Assembly: GCA_017561265.1 (NCBI GenBank) | Contig: JAFZDJ010000063.1 | Coordinates: 1 to 6,164, forward strand | Direction of reading: 5' to 3' | Source: Bacteroidales bacterium | Lineage (GTDB): Bacteria; Bacteroidota; Bacteroidia; Bacteroidales; UBA932 | DNA: 6,164 bases | In this document: piece after piece, positions 1 to 6,156 of the stretch | How the letters are laid out: each line of letters begins with the position of its first letter | Position numbering within the stretch: position 1 is the stretch's first letter | Notes under the pieces: model-generated | Told to the model about the DNA's origin: nothing | The model's database searches: none | Seen by the model: only the letters and a program-made list of their open reading frames with translations | Translations under genes and position numbers: made by a program

Positions 1-1
1 C

Positions 2-835
2 CGTATCCAGGAAGCTGAGAAGCATCTGCGCTTATCCGATGAATATGCCGACGATAATTTCAGAAACAATGTATCCATGTCAAGCTACATGAAGATGCTG
101 AAAAGTACCTTGGACTATGCAAAGGACAAACGCATCAATGTAATGGAATGGGCAAATTTTGTAAATTCATTGCAGGAAAACGCATATAAGAAACAGGCTA
201 TAACTGATGCAAAGGAAGCAAACAATCAGCAGCTGGCCGAAAAGAACCTCAAACTGACTATCGAGAAACAGCGCACCCAGATTATCCTTACTTATGTGGC
301 ATTGGCTTTACTGCTGATGATAGCAGTATCTGTATTCTATTACCGCAGAAAGAAGCAACAGATTATCGAGAAGGAGGAAGAACTGGAAGCCTTGCGCCAA
401 CTGGTCAGCGAATCGCAGGTGAATACCGAGCAGAAGGATGACCGTTTCTTCAAAAGAATAGTGCTCCAGCAGCTTGGAGTCATACGAATGGCAGCATCAA
501 ACCCTACCACAGCCAATCAGGAACTCCTGAAGAGGATGAAGGAGATCACCAGCCAGGAAGTCAATGTAGATGCTCTCCTGAACTGGAAAGACCTATATCA
601 GACAATGGACTATATCTATGACGGATTCTACACATCACTTGTTGAAAGATTCGGAAACATCCTGAATGAAAAGGAAATCCAACTATGCTGCCTCCTCAAG
701 GCCAACTTCTCCACCAAGGAAATCAGCGTAGTGACCCAGCAGTCCGTCCGAACAGTCTACCAGCGCAAGAGCACCATCCGTCAGACCCTCAATATGCCGG
801 AAGGAGAGGACATAGCATCATTCCTGACCAAATAA
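2..835 (+). CDS. Membrane-anchored TPR/HTH transcriptional regulator, C-terminal part (5' end outside window)
   Basis: The reading frame is open to the left edge (first full codon at 2), so the gene is cut at its 5' end; 277 residues are visible before the TAA at 833-835. The ATG at 77 is internal, because the 25 codons before it encode the same helical, charged type of sequence. Counting from that Met: an amphipathic helical stretch (1-65) that fits the end of a TPR region; one membrane segment at about 69-88, followed by basic YYRRKK; a Glu/Lys/Gln-rich coiled coil (about 90-120); and a C-terminal helix-turn-helix at about 197-240 with LNEKEIQLCCLL, STKEIS and SVRTVYQRKSTIR, resembling the LuxR/GerE pattern. 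Bacteroidales carry many such TPR-TM-HTH proteins, thought to pass a periplasmic or membrane signal to DNA; target and ligand are unknown. It converges on the ABC operon, so a link to that operon is only a guess. Confidence 0.8.
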   Translation, partial: RIQEAEKHLRLSDEYADDNFRNNVSMSSYMKMLKSTLDYAKDKRINVMEWANFVNSLQENAYKKQAITDAKEANNQQLAEKNLKLTIEKQRTQIILTYVALALLLMIAVSVFYYRRKKQQIIEKEEELEALRQLVSESQVNTEQKDDRFFKRIVLQQLGVIRMAASNPTTANQELLKRMKEITSQEVNVDALLNWKDLYQTMDYIYDGFYTSLVERFGNILNEKEIQLCCLLKANFSTKEISVVTQQSVRTVYQRKSTIRQTLNMPEGEDIASFLTK

Positions 836-837
836 CT

Positions 838-867
838 CCGGCCAGAAGACTCACGTCCTCTGACCGG
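838..867. terminator. Hairpin terminator between convergent genes
   Basis: Two 13-nt arms (838-850 and 855-867) enclose a 4-nt loop. Read on the minus strand the arms pair fully, with two G-U wobbles, and the loop is GUGA, a GNRA-type tetraloop; the RNA then continues AGUUAUUUGG, a short imperfect U-rich tail. Read on the plus strand the same stem has two C-A mismatches, so it should be weaker. It starts 2 nt after the stop of the regulator gene and lies 24 nt past the stop of the ABC ATPase gene. It most likely ends the ABC operon and may also serve the convergent regulator. Confidence 0.7.
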
Positions 868-891
868 AACAGTATTTATGTTTAACAATTC

Positions 892-1572
892 TTATAGTTC
901 GCTCTCCACATCGCTGACAATCTCACCGTCGAAGAGATTCACGATCCTCTGTGCGCAGGAAGCGTCCTTCTGCGAGTGGGTCACCATCACGATGGTCGTA
1001 CCTTCCTTGTTGAGCTCAGTCAGGAGATCCATGACTTCCTTGCCGTTCTTTGAATCGAGGTTACCTGTAGGCTCATCGGCGAGGATCAGCTTAGGATTCG
1101 ATACGACTGCTCGGGCGATTGCTACACGCTGCTGCTGACCTCCTGAGAGCTGCTGAGGGAAATGCTGGGCGCGGTGGCTGATGTTCATCCTCTTGAGCAT
1201 CTCGGTAACGCGCTGCTTGCGCTCTGATGCGCTGATGTTGAGATAGCGGAGGGGGAGTTCAACATTCTCGAATACGTTGAGCTCGTCGATGAGGTTGAAG
1301 CTCTGGAAGACGAAGCCGATGTTGCCCTTGCGGAACTTGGTGCGGTCCTTTTCCTTAAGCTTTGCAACTTCCTGTCCGAGAAGCATGTAGCTTCCGTCTG
1401 TAGGGTTGTCAAGAAGTCCGAGGATGTTCAGCAGGGTAGACTTGCCGCATCCTGAAGGGCCCATAATGGCCACGAATTCGCCACTATTGATTTCAAATGA
1501 AACCTTGTTGAGTGCTGTTGTCTCGATTTCCTCTGTACGGAAAACCTGGGTGATATCTGTTACTTTGATCAT
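892..1572 (-). CDS. ABC transporter ATP-binding protein, MacB/LolD family
   Basis: A 226-residue nucleotide-binding subunit, the usual length for a stand-alone LolD/MacB-type ATPase. All ATPase motifs are intact: Walker A GPSGCGKST (38-46), Q-loop Gln90 in FVFQSFNLI, signature LSGGQQQR (142-149), Walker B LILADE with catalytic Glu167, D-loop NLD (171-173) and H-loop His199. It should hydrolyse ATP in the cytoplasm and drive the FtsX-like permease encoded just upstream, which ends 19 bp before this start; the two are surely one operon with the permease gene first. The family includes lipoprotein-release (LolD), macrolide/peptide efflux (MacB) and cell-division (FtsE) ATPases, and sequence motifs alone do not separate these roles. 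No MacA-like adaptor or TolC-like gene is in view, so the symbol is left blank. The ATG at 1572 gives the canonical N-terminus; no clear ribosome binding site precedes it. Confidence 0.93.
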   Translation of the reverse strand: MIKVTDITQVFRTEEIETTALNKVSFEINSGEFVAIMGPSGCGKSTLLNILGLLDNPTDGSYMLLGQEVAKLKEKDRTKFRKGNIGFVFQSFNLIDELNVFENVELPLRYLNISASERKQRVTEMLKRMNISHRAQHFPQQLSGGQQQRVAIARAVVSNPKLILADEPTGNLDSKNGKEVMDLLTELNKEGTTIVMVTHSQKDASCAQRIVNLFDGEIVSDVESEL

Positions 1573-1591
1573 TGCTTTTAGTGTTATTGTG

Positions 1592-3895
1592 TTATTCGTT
1601 CTTCAATGTTTCAATCGGATTGGTGTCGGCAGTCCTGATGCTCTGCCATAGCACAGTGAGGAATGATGTGAGGATTGTGACAAGTGCCGCAGCCACCGGT
1701 ATCCACCAGTACATCTGAATCCTGTAACTGAATCCGTCAAGCCACCTTTCCATTACATACCACCCTATAGGAATACTGATTACAGCAGCCGCAACAATCA
1801 TTTTCATAAACGACCCCACCAATCCAGCAAGCACACCCCTTCTGTCAGCACCCATTATTATCTTCAGTGCAACATTCTTCTTTTCGTGACTCATATAGTA
1901 TATGCTCATAGCAAACAGTCCGAGCATTGAGACGAAGATTGAAATTATGGTGAACAATGTTATGATGTCCCGGATCTTCATCTCACGTCTGAATGTGTCT
2001 GCTACCTCATCCGATATGTACTTTCCTTCGAACAGGACTTCCGGGAACACCTCTGCAAACACAGATTTGACAGCATTCATTGCCTCCGTGCGGTCGCTGT
2101 TTACCTGAACCAGAATGTTCCACGGATAAAGCTGGTCAGGCCATTTGTCGCGGTAGTTGAAAATCATAGCGGAAGACTGATTTTCAAGAAGAGGCCGTAC
2201 CTTGAAATCGTAATATACACCTCCTACAGGCATCTCGTTTTCCCATTCCTCATTACCTGCCAGAATAGTCTGAGCATCTTCGTCTATCCCGAGTTCCTTG
2301 AAGGCATACTCGTTGAACCAATAGGTATATGGAGCGTTGTTGTCCTGCTTCTCACGTATGCCCAGAATATCGAAATATCCCTGATCGCCCATAAACTGCT
2401 GGAACGACACATAGCCTACTCCCTGTATCGGCATCGTATTGTTGTTGGAGCCGTAGAGCGGCGTACCTTGACCATATCCCACATTCACTACACAAGGAAG
2501 ATCAAGAAGTTTCTCTTTCGCAACATTCAGTTGCTGCGGCATTCCGAACTGGTTCTTGATGTTGATGACATTTTCTGTAGTATATCCAAGCGGTGCTTCA
2601 AGCATATGGTTGATCTGCCTGTTCATCGTTATGGCTGCGATAAGCATACACATAGTGGTAACCGCCTGAAGAACAATTATTATCCTGCTTCCAACCGTCT
2701 TTGTCCTTGCCTTCCAGGATCCTCTCACGATGTCTATCGGTCTTACTCTCAGCAGTACGAAAGCCGGAACAAGACCGGATATGATGCCGAGCAGCACGAT
2801 GAATGCTATTATTATCGCGATATTGTCGAAAGTGGCTGCCTCGAATATAGAAAAGTCATATTCAAGCAGACGTGATGCTGTCGGTGAAAGCCCCTCGGCT
2901 ATGAAGAATGCTGCAGCCGTGGCTATGAAGCACAACAAGGTCGATTCGGACATCAGTTTAAGGAACAGACGTGCCCTGGACGCTCCGAGAAGTTGTTTTG
3001 AAGCCATCTCCATCGCTCGGAAACCGCTCAGCGCGGTGGTCATATTCACATAGTTGAATATCGTGAATATAAGAAGGACAATGCAGACCATAGCCAGCAT
3101 ACTTACCACACTCTTGTCGCCTTTCAGCAGTTGCGGGATCTTTTCGACATCATAGAAATATATGTCGCGTAACGGGATAAGGCGCAGTTCTGTGCTGACT
3201 CCTCCCTTGTAAGTCCACCATATTTCCTTGAAATATTCGAGCATATCATCTCTGCGGGACATCAGGTCGCAGTTTTCCTTCACCAGGACGAATGTCTGTA
3301 CATCTCCGCTGTTGCCGAGATCCATATTGTGGGCAGGATTGTTTTTCTCCATCCATTCCCCTCGGATAAGGATGTCGCAGTACGGTATCACCGAATTGTC
3401 AATATCCTCCATAACAGCCACAATAGTGCAGTCGTATATATGGTGGCCTATTGCACTCTCATCCGGAAACATCCTCCGTGCGAAACTTTCACTGACGATG
3501 AGGTTATTATCCGAATTCTTGAATTCCTGCACATCACCCTCTATGATACGGAATGAGAAAATGTCGAAGAAAGAGGAGTCTGCATAATTATAGTCTGCAT
3601 AGACCGTGTTTCCGTCTACCTTCGCCTCAATGTTCGCCTCGTGCAGGAATGCACAGTAATTTTCGATCTCAGGATATCTGTCCCGCATATGATCCTTAAG
3701 ATGATATGCACTTCCGTACCAGTCATTGGCAATGATCATTATCCTGTCTCCGTTTTCCTGAAACGCATCAGTTGACAACTGTTTCCTGACATAAGCCGCA
3801 AGAATCAGCACGAACGTCATCGATATAGTCAGTCCGATGAGATTGATTGCAGTATAGATTCTGTTTCGTTTGAGAAAGTTTATGAAACTCTTCAT
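1592..3895 (-). CDS. FtsX-like ABC transporter permease (two MacB-type periplasmic and two FtsX domains)
   Basis: A 767-residue inner-membrane permease of the long type common in Bacteroidota. Predicted order: short basic N-terminus, TM1 (about 16-36), first MacB-type periplasmic domain (about 37-260), TM2 to TM4 (about 263-284, 312-334, 357-382), TM5 (about 404-424), second periplasmic domain (about 425-640), and TM6 to TM8 (about 643-667, 687-713, 728-751). The motif after TM2, MEMASKQLLGASRARL (295-310), and its counterpart after TM6, EKKNVALKIIMGADRRGV (671-688), match the cytosolic coupling stretch of FtsX permeases; the protein ends NPIETLKNE, a common ending in the family. It pairs with the ATPase gene 19 bp downstream. 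The family works by mechanotransmission, moving substrates from periplasm or outer leaflet outward rather than through a membrane channel; the substrate here is unknown. Control probably runs through the palindromes and sigma-54-like promoter upstream. Confidence 0.92.
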   Translation of the reverse strand: MKSFINFLKRNRIYTAINLIGLTISMTFVLILAAYVRKQLSTDAFQENGDRIMIIANDWYGSAYHLKDHMRDRYPEIENYCAFLHEANIEAKVDGNTVYADYNYADSSFFDIFSFRIIEGDVQEFKNSDNNLIVSESFARRMFPDESAIGHHIYDCTIVAVMEDIDNSVIPYCDILIRGEWMEKNNPAHNMDLGNSGDVQTFVLVKENCDLMSRRDDMLEYFKEIWWTYKGGVSTELRLIPLRDIYFYDVEKIPQLLKGDKSVVSMLAMVCIVLLIFTIFNYVNMTTALSGFRAMEMASKQLLGASRARLFLKLMSESTLLCFIATAAAFFIAEGLSPTASRLLEYDFSIFEAATFDNIAIIIAFIVLLGIISGLVPAFVLLRVRPIDIVRGSWKARTKTVGSRIIIVLQAVTTMCMLIAAITMNRQINHMLEAPLGYTTENVINIKNQFGMPQQLNVAKEKLLDLPCVVNVGYGQGTPLYGSNNNTMPIQGVGYVSFQQFMGDQGYFDILGIREKQDNNAPYTYWFNEYAFKELGIDEDAQTILAGNEEWENEMPVGGVYYDFKVRPLLENQSSAMIFNYRDKWPDQLYPWNILVQVNSDRTEAMNAVKSVFAEVFPEVLFEGKYISDEVADTFRREMKIRDIITLFTIISIFVSMLGLFAMSIYYMSHEKKNVALKIIMGADRRGVLAGLVGSFMKMIVAAAVISIPIGWYVMERWLDGFSYRIQMYWWIPVAAALVTILTSFLTVLWQSIRTADTNPIETLKNE

Positions 3896-3962
3896 CTGTT
3901 TTGTTATTGGTTAGTTGTTGTTTCTTTGGGGCTTCAGCCTGTTGCTGTATCCCCCCAATAGC

Positions 3963-3978
3963 TACATCTTATGTGCCA
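3963..3978 (-). promoter_or_regulatory. Sigma-54-like -24/-12 promoter for the ABC operon
   Basis: On the minus strand TGGCAC (3978-3973) is followed by ATAAG and ATGTA. The -24 part is a perfect match to the RpoN consensus TGGCAC-N5-TTGC. The -12 part keeps the T and G but has GT where GC is usual, so this half is weak. The inferred start is near 3952, giving a leader of about 57 nt before the permease ATG. No TTTG occurs on this strand between 3896 and 4030, so a normal Bacteroidetes -7 box (TAnnTTTG) is absent, which favours the sigma-54 reading. Supported by the palindrome array at the usual enhancer distance; not proven. Confidence 0.5.
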
Positions 3979-4017
3979 CAATGCATAATTTGCTAGTAAA
4001 CAATCGCTTGCATTTTC

Positions 4018-4026
4018 GGGGGGGGG
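4018..4026. repeat. Homopolymer run of nine G
   Basis: Nine consecutive G on the plus strand (C on the strand of the operon) lie between the sigma-54-like promoter and the palindrome array. Such runs slip during replication and are also prone to sequencing length errors. Shorter runs of six are found at 3951-3956 (C) and 4394-4399 (G). Confidence 0.9.
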
Positions 4027-4029
4027 TAC

Positions 4030-4091
4030 AGTGTAAAGAAATTTTACACTATTGTAAAGGCCCTTTACAATAGTGTATAGAATTTTACATT
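4030..4091. promoter_or_regulatory. Array of three tandem palindromic operator sites
   Basis: Three sites lie end to end with no gap. Site 1 (4030-4050) is AGTGTAAA-N5-TTTACACT, a perfect 8-bp inverted repeat. Site 2 (4051-4071) is ATTGTAAA-N5-TTTACAAT, also perfect. Site 3 (4072-4091) is AGTGTATA-N4-TTTACATT, slightly degenerate. Centres are about 21 bp apart, two turns of the helix, so bound dimers would lie on one face of the DNA. Measured from the inferred start near 3952 the centres are at about -88, -109 and -130, the usual range of enhancers for NtrC/Fis-type activators of sigma-54. The protein that binds is not encoded in this window. The right half of site 1, all of site 2 and the left half of site 3 also form one perfect 33-bp dyad (4045-4077), which could fold as an RNA hairpin at the end of the small gene upstream. 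Confidence 0.8.
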
Positions 4092-4130
4092 GTATTTGCC
4101 GGCCACAATCTTATTCAGCCTTCCACAGTT

Positions 4131-4337
4131 TTATTTGTGATCGACATAAATCTGGTACAGGACAAGTCCCACGCTTGTACCTATCCCATAAAATGCTGCT
4201 TCAGCAAACGAATATGCTTCTCTGTCTCCAAATTTGATGAAGAGATACTGCCCCAAACTATAAAATGCAAACAATATAACGGCTACTATGATAGTAGTCA
4301 GAATGTAACTGACCACTTTAATCCTTTTGTCTCTCAT
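4131..4337 (-). CDS. Small two-helix membrane protein, function unknown
   Basis: I do not recognise this 68-residue protein. It starts MRDKRIK, a basic N-terminus followed by a hydrophobic helix (about 9-35, rich in Ile, Val and Phe), a short polar link with FGDREA (36-41), a second hydrophobic helix (about 47-64) and the tail YVDHK. The positive start suggests the N-terminus is cytosolic and, with two helices, so is the C-terminus. A plausible Bacteroidetes promoter precedes it (4354-4386), which supports it as real. It reads in the same direction as the ABC operon, and its stop lies only 39 bp before the palindrome array, but the long gap and separate promoter elements argue against one transcript. 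Possible roles such as a small accessory subunit or an envelope-stress peptide are guesses. On the opposite strand an 84-codon frame overlaps it but lacks comparable features. Confidence 0.6.
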   Translation of the reverse strand: MRDKRIKVVSYILTTIIVAVILFAFYSLGQYLFIKFGDREAYSFAEAAFYGIGTSVGLVLYQIYVDHK

Positions 4338-4353
4338 AATGGTTACAAACTTA

Positions 4354-4386
4354 CAAAATTCTATAGAATATTACATTTCCTACAAA
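4354..4386 (-). promoter_or_regulatory. Bacteroidetes-type promoter with palindrome, upstream of the small membrane protein
   Basis: On the minus strand a -33-like TTTG (4386-4383) is followed after 21 nt by GAATTTTG (4361-4354), which matches TAnnTTTG except for the first base. The spacing fits the known 19-21 nt. The start codon follows 16 nt later. A perfect 12-bp palindrome, ATTCTATAGAAT (4358-4369), overlaps the -7 element and could be an operator. Confidence 0.45.
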
Positions 4387-4433
4387 GATAATCGGGGGGC
4401 AGAAATGCAAGGGTAATATACAATATTTTGAAG

Positions 4434-4470
4434 ACTCCGGTCAGAAGACTCCCACTCTCTGCCCTGATTC
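4434..4470. repeat. Degenerate second copy of the 838-867 terminator sequence
   Basis: The 18-mer ACTCCGGYCAGAAGACTC is present at 835-852 and 4434-4451 in the same orientation with one difference, and similarity continues weakly to about 4470 (CTCTGACCGG against CTCTGCCCTG). The second arm has lost several pairing bases, so any hairpin is imperfect. An 8-bp direct repeat GAAGACTC (4430-4437 and 4444-4451) is also present. The spacer 4338-4520 otherwise holds the small gene's promoter and a G6 run; I see no other gene in it. It could be a worn terminator for abiEii, which ends at 4521. Confidence 0.45.
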
Positions 4471-4520
4471 ACTTCACCGGCTCCGCCTTGATATAATATA
4501 TCCACCTACCTTCGCCATAA

Positions 4521-5306
4521 TCACTCAACTTCATTCATCTTCCATAAAGCCATCGGATGCTCTTTGATCCTTTCAACGATTTCATGGTCATCAAACAGAA
4601 CCTCAGGCTTATATTCTCCTTGATTAAACGATTCTATAAAATCTTTCTCGGCATCACCTAGGATGAGGAGCTCTGACAAGAATGAGATAACGTTTGTTTT
4701 AGCCTCTTCAAAATCAAACTTCTCTGTCTTTTTAAGTACAGGGATTAAGGCTGACCTGATCTGAGGAAACTTGATGTTTCGGATCCTCTCAAACGAATAC
4801 GCCTTTTCCGGTTTGTTCTTCCCTCCGACAGCAAGATAGAATACAACTATCTTTCGTAGCATATCCATCTGGTCTTCCTTGAAAATATTCTCTTTAATCA
4901 TGCGATTGACATCATACATGTCTCTTGGAGCCGCTCTTTCAATCAATACCTTTATCTTGCTGCCGAATAGTTCCAGCGGGGCCAAGGCATATACATCTAC
5001 CTCTTCTATAAAAGGAACGGATGTCTTCCTGGTCAGAGGCTCAAGAATATGGGCTCTCATCATATAATTGATTTCAATCTTGATGTTCTCCCTGTTTCCA
5101 CCGGCGTTCAAGTAACTGAACACCCACGAATCAAGAGCGTGTGTATTCTTGCTTGAATTGCAGCAATAGTCAAGGTCAATATCAACCGACAAACGAGGCA
5201 TGTCAAACACAGTGAGATTGATCGCCGTGCCTCCCTTAAGGACCACTTTCCCTTTCAAATCATCATTTGGCACGAGAAATTCCAGGATATTGCTTAGGCG
5301 GATCAC
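4521..5306 (-). CDS. abiEii: AbiEii/AbiGii-family nucleotidyltransferase toxin (start uncertain, probable 5' frameshift)
   Basis: The protein carries the AbiEii marks. Numbering from the GTG at 5306: motif I GGTAIN with SVDIDLD (25-46), the GS-x9-DxD core of DNA-polymerase-beta-like nucleotidyltransferases with Asp42 and Asp44 as likely metal ligands; IEIN (77-80); and motif II, running from Lys119 through Arg124 to RDMYD (128-132). The C-terminal half is helical. Toxins of this family inhibit growth as GTP-binding nucleotidyltransferases and related members modify tRNA 3' ends; the target here is not known. It follows abiEi directly, in the usual order antitoxin then toxin. Oddity: the frame stays open upstream to a TAA at 5364-5366 and encodes the conserved N-terminal helix (ARETGFIRDNLEKVIRL), so GTG 5306 is an artificial start inside it. 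No ATG exists in this frame; see 5307-5380. Whether active toxin is made is uncertain. Confidence 0.85.
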   Translation of the reverse strand: MIRLSNILEFLVPNDDLKGKVVLKGGTAINLTVFDMPRLSVDIDLDYCCNSSKNTHALDSWVFSYLNAGGNRENIKIEINYMMRAHILEPLTRKTSVPFIEEVDVYALAPLELFGSKIKVLIERAAPRDMYDVNRMIKENIFKEDQMDMLRKIVVFYLAVGGKNKPEKAYSFERIRNIKFPQIRSALIPVLKKTEKFDFEEAKTNVISFLSELLILGDAEKDFIESFNQGEYKPEVLFDDHEIVERIKEHPMALWKMNEVE

Positions 5307-5380
5307 CTTCTCAAGATTATCCCTTATGAAGCCGGTCTCTCTGGCTACCTTTTCCAGTTCATCTTATTATAAGCCCTCAT
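5307..5380 (-). other. N-terminal coding extension of abiEii with apparent one-base frameshift
   Basis: Reading upstream of GTG 5306 in frame gives 19 more codons (DELEKVARETGFIRDNLEK) before TAA at 5364-5366; this matches the start of AbiEii proteins. Two ATG codons, at 5380 and 5362, share a different frame and read MRAYNKMNWKR then TAG. One more A in the A4 run (5350-5353 on the plus strand, T4) would join them as MNWKKVARETGF and give a normal toxin of about 280 residues starting 5 nt after the abiEi stop (or 23 nt after it at the second ATG). A sequencing or assembly error, a true inactivating mutation or an unusual start codon (CTG at 5357) are all possible. Confidence 0.6.
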
Positions 5381-5385
5381 ACTCT

Positions 5386-6132
5386 TTAATAGTCGAATGA
5401 ATTGAAAGTGTCAGGATATGAAAGGTTCCATTCCCTGTCATACTCATTACAATCTTCGTAGGATGTAAGCACTTTAGAGCCTACATTTGCTCTTTCCCTG
5501 CATATCTGGAAGAAGTCATCGCTGAGATTAAACCGTCCTCTGAACCTGCTCAGAATAAATCCAGCCTTCTTATAAAGAGTTGCTTTATCATAACTTGCAA
5601 GAACTTCCATCAACTTGGCTTCACTGATATGCATTATCATACCGAAGCACTGAAGCATCTCTTCTGACCCTCCGCACCTGTCAATCCTGTCAATACAGTC
5701 GATTACGGTTCTCTCCAGACTGGTAACCCTTATTCCGTATGACATTATCGGAGTTTCAATCCCTATGTCTGTCTGGCTTTTAGCATATATGTATGAAAGT
5801 CCGTCGAACTCAAAACTGTTGAATCTGCTTTCGCTTGCGACATACATGGTGTTGAAGACCTGATTGGCCATACCGTAGAACTCCAGGGCGGAATGGTACG
5901 AGATATATGCTGTAGGGGTCAGTGCGGAAGCAACCTCATAGCGGTTTGCCTCAATATGTTTGGTCGCAAGATTTGTAACACCATATAGATTCCTGCGGAT
6001 CTTTACAACCAGAGACTCCTCAATATATCCCCTCAATATTGTCATCGCATAAGTCTTACTCTTGACGATACGTGCAGCATCATCAAGAGTAAAAATCTTC
6101 AATTCATGAAATTTATCTAAAAATCCTTTCAT
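5386..6132 (-). CDS. abiEi: AbiEi-family type IV antitoxin / transcriptional repressor
   Basis: A 248-residue protein with AbiEi layout: an N-terminal winged helix-turn-helix (about 11-52, with TLDDAARIV, the recognition-helix region and the wing KIRRNLYGV), then the antitoxin domain with the family marks AYISYHSALEFYGM (75-88) and RVTSLERTVIDCID (135-148). In AbiE systems this protein blocks the toxin's effect without stable binding to it (type IV) and represses its own promoter through the winged helix; both are known for the family, not shown here. The ATG at 6132 lies just downstream of a good -7 box. It is followed by abiEii after a 5-nt gap to the first possible toxin ATG, so the pair is one operon. 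The gene is complete and shows no frame damage. AbiE loci are often found in mobile or strain-variable regions, but no mobility gene is visible here. Confidence 0.87.
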   Translation of the reverse strand: MKGFLDKFHELKIFTLDDAARIVKSKTYAMTILRGYIEESLVVKIRRNLYGVTNLATKHIEANRYEVASALTPTAYISYHSALEFYGMANQVFNTMYVASESRFNSFEFDGLSYIYAKSQTDIGIETPIMSYGIRVTSLERTVIDCIDRIDRCGGSEEMLQCFGMIMHISEAKLMEVLASYDKATLYKKAGFILSRFRGRFNLSDDFFQICRERANVGSKVLTSYEDCNEYDREWNLSYPDTFNSFDY

Positions 6133-6148
6133 TTTGCCAAATCTTACG

Positions 6149-6156
6149 CAAAAGTA
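6149..6156 (-). promoter_or_regulatory. -7 promoter box of the abiE operon
   Basis: Read on the minus strand this is TACTTTTG, a perfect match to the Bacteroidetes -7 element TAnnTTTG. It lies 16 nt before the abiEi start codon. The matching -33 TTTG would fall beyond the right edge of the window, so only half of the promoter can be checked. Confidence 0.6.

Noticed and set aside
685..885. 66-codon frame overlapping the end of the regulator gene
   Set aside because: Out-of-frame shadow of the HTH region that also runs through the terminator hairpin.
878..1138. 86-codon frame opposite the ABC ATPase
   Set aside because: The minus-strand frame carries all ATPase motifs; the plus-strand frame shows none.
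2468..2875. 135-codon frame on the plus strand
   Set aside because: It lies wholly inside the permease gene on the other strand, has no membrane or domain pattern and no promoter; the permease frame has clear family motifs.
3228..3587. 119-codon frame on the plus strand (with a second overlapping frame)
   Set aside because: Antisense shadow of the first periplasmic domain of the permease; composition is unlike a protein.
892..3895. Full MacAB-TolC tripartite efflux pump
   Set aside because: Only the permease and ATPase are present; no adaptor or outer-membrane channel gene is in the window, so the gene names were not applied.
3979..4017. IHF-type bending site between enhancer and promoter
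   Set aside because: The stretch is fairly A/T-rich, but I could not fit the IHF consensus convincingly.
4030..4091. CRISPR-like array
   Set aside because: The three repeats are contiguous palindromes without unique spacers and fit operators instead.
4137..4391. 84-codon frame opposite the small membrane protein
   Set aside because: Reading the minus strand gives a coherent basic start and two hydrophobic helices with a promoter; the plus-strand frame is Cys-rich and patternless and has no promoter I can see.
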